Positions 60,270-64,000 of a DNA stretch of 64,000 nucleotides are shown piece after piece. Each line of letters starts with the position of its first letter. Position 1 is the stretch's first letter. The notes beneath the pieces were generated by a model. The model searched no databases and was not told where the DNA came from. It worked only from the letters and a program-made list of their open reading frames with translations. Location of the stretch: the NCBI GenBank assembly GCA_965644295.1, contig CBFFRP010000432.1, forward strand, positions 310,001 through 374,000, in the 5' to 3' direction. Position numbers and translations under genes: made by a program. Source of the DNA: Paraphysomonas bandaiensis (taxonomy: Eukaryota > Chrysophyceae).

Positions 60270-60550
60270 ATGATTACATGTTACAATCCTACTCATTATC
60301 ACCGCACAAAGCATATCGCGATCCGACATCACTTTATTCGAGATCACATTTTACCAAAACCTAATATCTGTCGATCACAAATCAACTACGTCAATGTTAG
60401 CAGATCTTTTCACGAAACCATTAGGAAATTTAATATTCTTTAAATTGCGTACAACATTGATGGGGGGAGCTCAGATCGACATCCTTCCAGCAACAATAGA
60501 GTCACCCAAATCAAGCCACAAACGACCAAGGCGGCGAGCTTGAGATGTAC
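60270..60550 (+). mobile_element. Ty1/copia retrotransposon relic (RNase H end), frameshifted
   Basis: In one frame NPTHYHRTKHIAIRHHFIRD appears, the conserved copia TKHIDIRYHFIRD block. After a frameshift STTSMLADLFTKPLGNLIFF follows, the terminal LADxFTKPLG block. A G-rich run gatggggggag at about 60458 could be a polypurine tract. The rest of the polyprotein is missing and the LTR was not delimited. It is clearly dead. Confidence 0.85.
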
Positions 60551-61516
60551 TGAGTTTTTTACTATTTTCTTGCCCTCTATACATAATGCCGGTCCAAGGG
60601 GATGGTCTCACAATACAGCATCTCTGCAGTTCGCTCGTTAACTAGTGGCAGTTACTCTGGTTTTAAGCTCAGTATTAATATATATATGCTCTCTATAATC
60701 TACAGTTTACTATTATTTCTTTGAGAGGGAGTATTAGGCTTCATCTTAAAATATAAGCTAGTGTATGTGAAATATAATGTTAACAGAAATACATCATGAC
60801 CTGAATTAATGGAAGTATCTGTTGAAAATACTTGATGGTCATCGTAATGATCGCCATTGTCAGTTATATTTGTAATTATGCTATTGCACGTGATAGCTAT
60901 GTTCTGCATTCTGCATTATTATTCGTTTCCTTACATTACTGTGTTCATCACTTTACATTCTAGTAATCACAACACTCTTCTTTCTTCTTATTAATATTAC
61001 TAAGCTTAAATCTGCATTTATTACTGGAATTCTTAGTATACTGTATATTATACACAATCTCGGCGATTATAAGAGCAATGCATCACTAATACTGTCCTCT
61101 ATATATAATATATTGTGTGTTACATGGCAAACAGTAAAGATACAAAATGAAGTCAAATTCTTCATCGCCTTACCCCCAATTACTACATCTGAACACACAA
61201 GTATCAAGTAAGGTGCTAGACACTAGTGAGTGACTTCGAATTCCATCAAACTTATCGTAATAAAACACAATAGAGATTCATATAGTTACCCAGGCTACAA
61301 CTGATACAGAAATTATGTTTTATTACAGACGCCAGTGCAAAACACATCTTATAAACCACCAACATTTTGGGAACGCATACATGTTAGCAACGACTTCTCC
61401 GAGGAAAGCAACAAACAATCCATTTGCTATCCAAGAATATAATATTTCGTATCTTAATAACCTTACTCCCAATTTCTACATCGGGTTGTACAAACATCTC
61501 AAAGCTGCCAAGTTAA
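60551..61516. other. intergenic, nothing recognised
   Basis: AT-rich space before the 3' end of the PP6 gene. No gene, RNA or repeat boundary was supported. Confidence 0.4.
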
Positions 61517-62824
61517 TCACATGAAATAAGGTACTAGTGAGCGTCGTTGTACTTCAACGGAATTATCTGGATCAGGAACCTCGCTGAACAATCTAAAATC
61601 ACGCTCCAGTTGTTCATTAAAGCTCAGTATGGACGCAACATTCCCACAACGGTAACAATAATTCGGAGCTGACCATACAGTCACAAGATTCTGATCGGGG
61701 AAATGATATTTATAGCCTTCCATGACCAGTTGATGTGCTCGACATATAAGCTCAATACCATTGATATGACAAAACTGTGAACACAATGGATTAGATTAAT
61801 AATACTATAGTAATACACGATGATACCTCTGTAGTAACTTTTGATCCAAAAAGGTAACCCGCTCCGCGTGGGGAAACTGCCCAACCTGTATACAGTATTA
61901 ACCACTACCGAACAAGGGATACATACTTCAAAATAACTACCTGTGATATCTTCGGGGTCAGACCACATGAGATCACAGTACGGTCCTTGATGAGGAATTT
62001 CCTGTACTCTTTCAAGAACCTGAATTTGGTCTAATGAACTAAGAGCGGGAGATAGACCCCCGTGAACACAAAACACTTTCCCATCAATAACCTGTAATAT
62101 AACATCAACATAGTTGTCGGTAATATACAATAAAACATAGTTGTCAAACCAAATCAGTTAATTTCCAACTTACAGCTGCTAGGTTAAGGTAGTCAAATAC
62201 TTCCACACAATACTTCCAAGGGTTAGCATTTCCGTATTTACGTAAGCATTCTTCATAAAAACCATACACTTGTGTAATCTGTCTGGATTCATGGTTTCCT
62301 CGAAGTAATGTTATACTCGCGGGATATCTATTTGTACAAGTCAATTGCCATACTACCAACACAACAATATATACTAACCTGGCTTTAAGACACAATAACA
62401 ACTGGAATGTTTCAACACTATTATGCCCACGATCAACAAAATCACCCTACCATACACTAAAATTAGATTCGATGCATCTTACACTCGATATAAATATCTC
62501 ACCATAAAGATATAATTCGTATCAGGGACTTCGCCGCCCGTTTTCAATAGCTCCAATAAGTCATAGAACTGACCGTGAATATCGCCACACACCTGCGCAT
62601 AGCTGTCAACACAGTCACTATAGTGCCCTCATAATACCGTAACAGGCGAAGACACTGGCTGTACATTCGCCTCCTCCATTAACAACTCCTTCACCTGAAC
62701 CCACCATCAGCACACACAGAGAGCCATTCCTCTGACCGTATCTTACCATGCAGCACAGTCTCTTCAGCTCCAGCTCTGGAATACACTCTCCATTCTTCAA
62801 CTTAGCTAGCCATTTTTCAATCAT
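61517..62824 (-). CDS. PPP6C: PP6-type serine/threonine phosphatase catalytic subunit
   Basis: Eight exons giving about 305 residues, the length of human PP6. N-terminus: [20 protein letters not shown], then after intron 1 [19 protein letters not shown]. Catalytic motifs in order are [106 protein letters not shown] and [32 protein letters not shown] and KVT-EF-HIN place it with PP6 rather than PP4 or PP2A. It dephosphorylates cell-cycle and stress substrates with SAPS-type subunits. The C-terminus is VPYFM, ending in Met instead of Leu. The gene is the left arm of a near-perfect inverted duplication. Confidence 0.96.
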
Positions 62825-62943
62825 TCTGTCACACTGCGAAAGATATATAACAGAATTGCGTATATATGATATTGTCGTTAACAGACAGTGCGATAAACCC
62901 CAATCACGACAATAACAACACAGACATACAAACCACAGTGAGA
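62236..62943 (-). repeat. left arm of PP6 inverted duplication
   Basis: These 708 bases equal the reverse complement of 63293-64000 apart from two substitutions (62807/63429, silent, and 62705/63531, in intron 1). The match continues past the left gene into its 5' flank and stops at 62943. Because the right copy reaches the window end, the full arm length is unknown. Confidence 0.97.
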
Positions 62944-63045
62944 GGTGGGATTATACGTACACGTATGTATGTCTGTATATAGAGATCTCACCCTACGTGG
63001 CCCCACCCGAACACAAAATACTCCACACAAAAGGCACAAATGTGG

Positions 63046-63291
63046 ACATACATACATACATACATACATACATACCTACATACATACATACATACATACA
63101 TACATACATACATACATACATACCTACATACATACATACATACATACATACATACATACATACATACATACATACATACATACATACATACATACATACA
63201 TACATACATACATACATACCTACATACATACATACATACATACATACATACATACATACATACATACATACATACATACATACATACATAC
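63046..63291. repeat. (TACA)n microsatellite in the PP6 palindrome centre
   Basis: About 60 TACA units with a few tacc interruptions (near 63076, 63122 and 63219). It lies in the 349-bp spacer (62944-63292) between the two PP6 arms. The flanking spacer (62944-63045) is unique. Confidence 0.97.
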
Positions 63292-63292
63292 T

Positions 63293-64000
63293 TCTCACTG
63301 TGGTTTGTATGTCTGTGTTGTTATTGTCGTGATTGGGGTTTATCGCACTGTCTGTTAACGACAATATCATATATACGCAATTCTGTTATATATCTTTCGC
63401 AGTGTGACAGAATGATTGAAAAATGGCTGGCTAAGTTGAAGAATGGAGAGTGTATTCCAGAGCTGGAGCTGAAGAGACTGTGCTGCATGGTAAGATACGG
63501 TCAGAGGAATGGCTCTCTGTGTGTGCTGATAGTGGGTTCAGGTGAAGGAGTTGTTAATGGAGGAGGCGAATGTACAGCCAGTGTCTTCGCCTGTTACGGT
63601 ATTATGAGGGCACTATAGTGACTGTGTTGACAGCTATGCGCAGGTGTGTGGCGATATTCACGGTCAGTTCTATGACTTATTGGAGCTATTGAAAACGGGC
63701 GGCGAAGTCCCTGATACGAATTATATCTTTATGGTGAGATATTTATATCGAGTGTAAGATGCATCGAATCTAATTTTAGTGTATGGTAGGGTGATTTTGT
63801 TGATCGTGGGCATAATAGTGTTGAAACATTCCAGTTGTTATTGTGTCTTAAAGCCAGGTTAGTATATATTGTTGTGTTGGTAGTATGGCAATTGACTTGT
63901 ACAAATAGATATCCCGCGAGTATAACATTACTTCGAGGAAACCATGAATCCAGACAGATTACACAAGTGTATGGTTTTTATGAAGAATGCTTACGTAAAT
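63293..64000 (+). repeat. right arm of PP6 inverted duplication (runs off window)
   Basis: It mirrors 62236-62943 with 99.7 percent identity by eye. It carries the 5' flank, exons 1-4, the intervening introns and part of exon 5 of a second PP6 gene. Confidence 0.97.
63412..64000 (+). CDS. PPP6C: second PP6-type phosphatase gene, 3'-truncated by the window edge
   Basis: An inverted near-identical copy of the gene at 61517-62824. Exons 1-4 and part of exon 5 lie in the window and encode the same residues. The silent change in the CTG/CTA leucine codon and one intron base are the only differences seen. Splice sites are intact, so the copy looks functional as far as it goes. Whether its 3' half is complete cannot be told. 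It could also be an assembly foldback and not a real gene. Confidence 0.85.

Noticed and set aside
61517-62824. PP4 or PP2A catalytic subunit
   Set aside because: The N-terminal block [20 protein letters not shown] and the KVTTEFCHIN segment match PP6 better than PP4 or PP2A.
1-64000. tRNA or rRNA genes
   Set aside because: No cloverleaf with A and B boxes or rRNA-like stretch was seen by eye. A tRNAscan/Infernal run would settle this.

Overview
The window is nuclear DNA from a eukaryote, almost certainly a unicellular protist. Genes are densely packed on both strands, and most are split by many short GT-AG introns (about 43-100 bp). Several proteins are recognisable only after splicing. An IFT74 gene implies a lineage that builds a flagellum. 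TOR kinase, GET4, NAA38, a PP6-type phosphatase and a PiT phosphate transporter are general eukaryotic genes. The DNA is AT-rich outside exons, and intergenic spaces carry TACA/TATG microsatellites. I cannot fix the phylum. A secreted-looking N-terminus on an Omp85 protein, a PMR5/TBL-type esterase, a DUF547 protein and Ty1/copia debris would suit an alga or alga-related protist such as a stramenopile or rhizarian, but this is a weak inference. Genes ending in TAA, TAG and TGA are all present, so the genetic code looks standard. Exon models were built by eye from splice signals and protein-family conservation. || Layout. 0.5-5.5 kb: a PC-esterase-like secreted protein (-), a hypothetical gene or relic (-), an inverted-repeat element and an SCP/FCP1-type CTD phosphatase (-). 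6.3-9.3 kb: IFT74 (+, 13 exons). 9.3-13 kb: gene-poor, with a dispersed repeat and a decayed gene. 13.0-16.0 kb: a zinc-finger/IQ/C2/PH-like protein (+). 16-24.4 kb: an accessory zone with decayed coding stretches, a 2.2-kb array of a perfect 50-bp satellite, a hairpin, a MITE-like element and a second dispersed-repeat copy. 24.4-29.0 kb: a roughly 1300-residue DUF1769/PH-like/DUF547 protein (+). 30.2-34.0 kb: GET4 (-), a small membrane protein (+) and a GH25-like lysozyme with two peptidoglycan-binding domains (-). 36.6-39.8 kb: a sulfotransferase-like protein (+) and a fused leucine-carboxyl-methyltransferase/GNAT protein (-). 41.4-49.5 kb: complete TOR kinase (-, 5 exons, 2631 residues). 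50.1-59.6 kb: a Sel1-repeat protein (+), an Omp85 protein (-), NAA38 (+), a leucine-rich-repeat protein (-) and a PiT transporter (+). 60.2-60.6 kb: a copia retrotransposon relic. 61.5-64.0 kb: a PP6 catalytic subunit gene (-) followed, across a TACA array, by a near-identical inverted second copy (+) that runs off the window. || Working relations. Most genes are housekeeping or signalling genes with no operon-like logic, though many neighbours are arranged head to head with short shared upstream regions. TOR, PP6, the CTD phosphatase and the LCMT-type methyltransferase touch the same broad growth and phosphatase signalling area, but their proximity here need not be functional. The most unusual items are the PP6 palindrome, the LCMT-GNAT fusion, the TOR FRB domain with altered rapamycin-contact residues and an acidic insert, the DUF1769/PH/DUF547 architecture, the lysozyme architecture and the perfectly homogeneous satellite.
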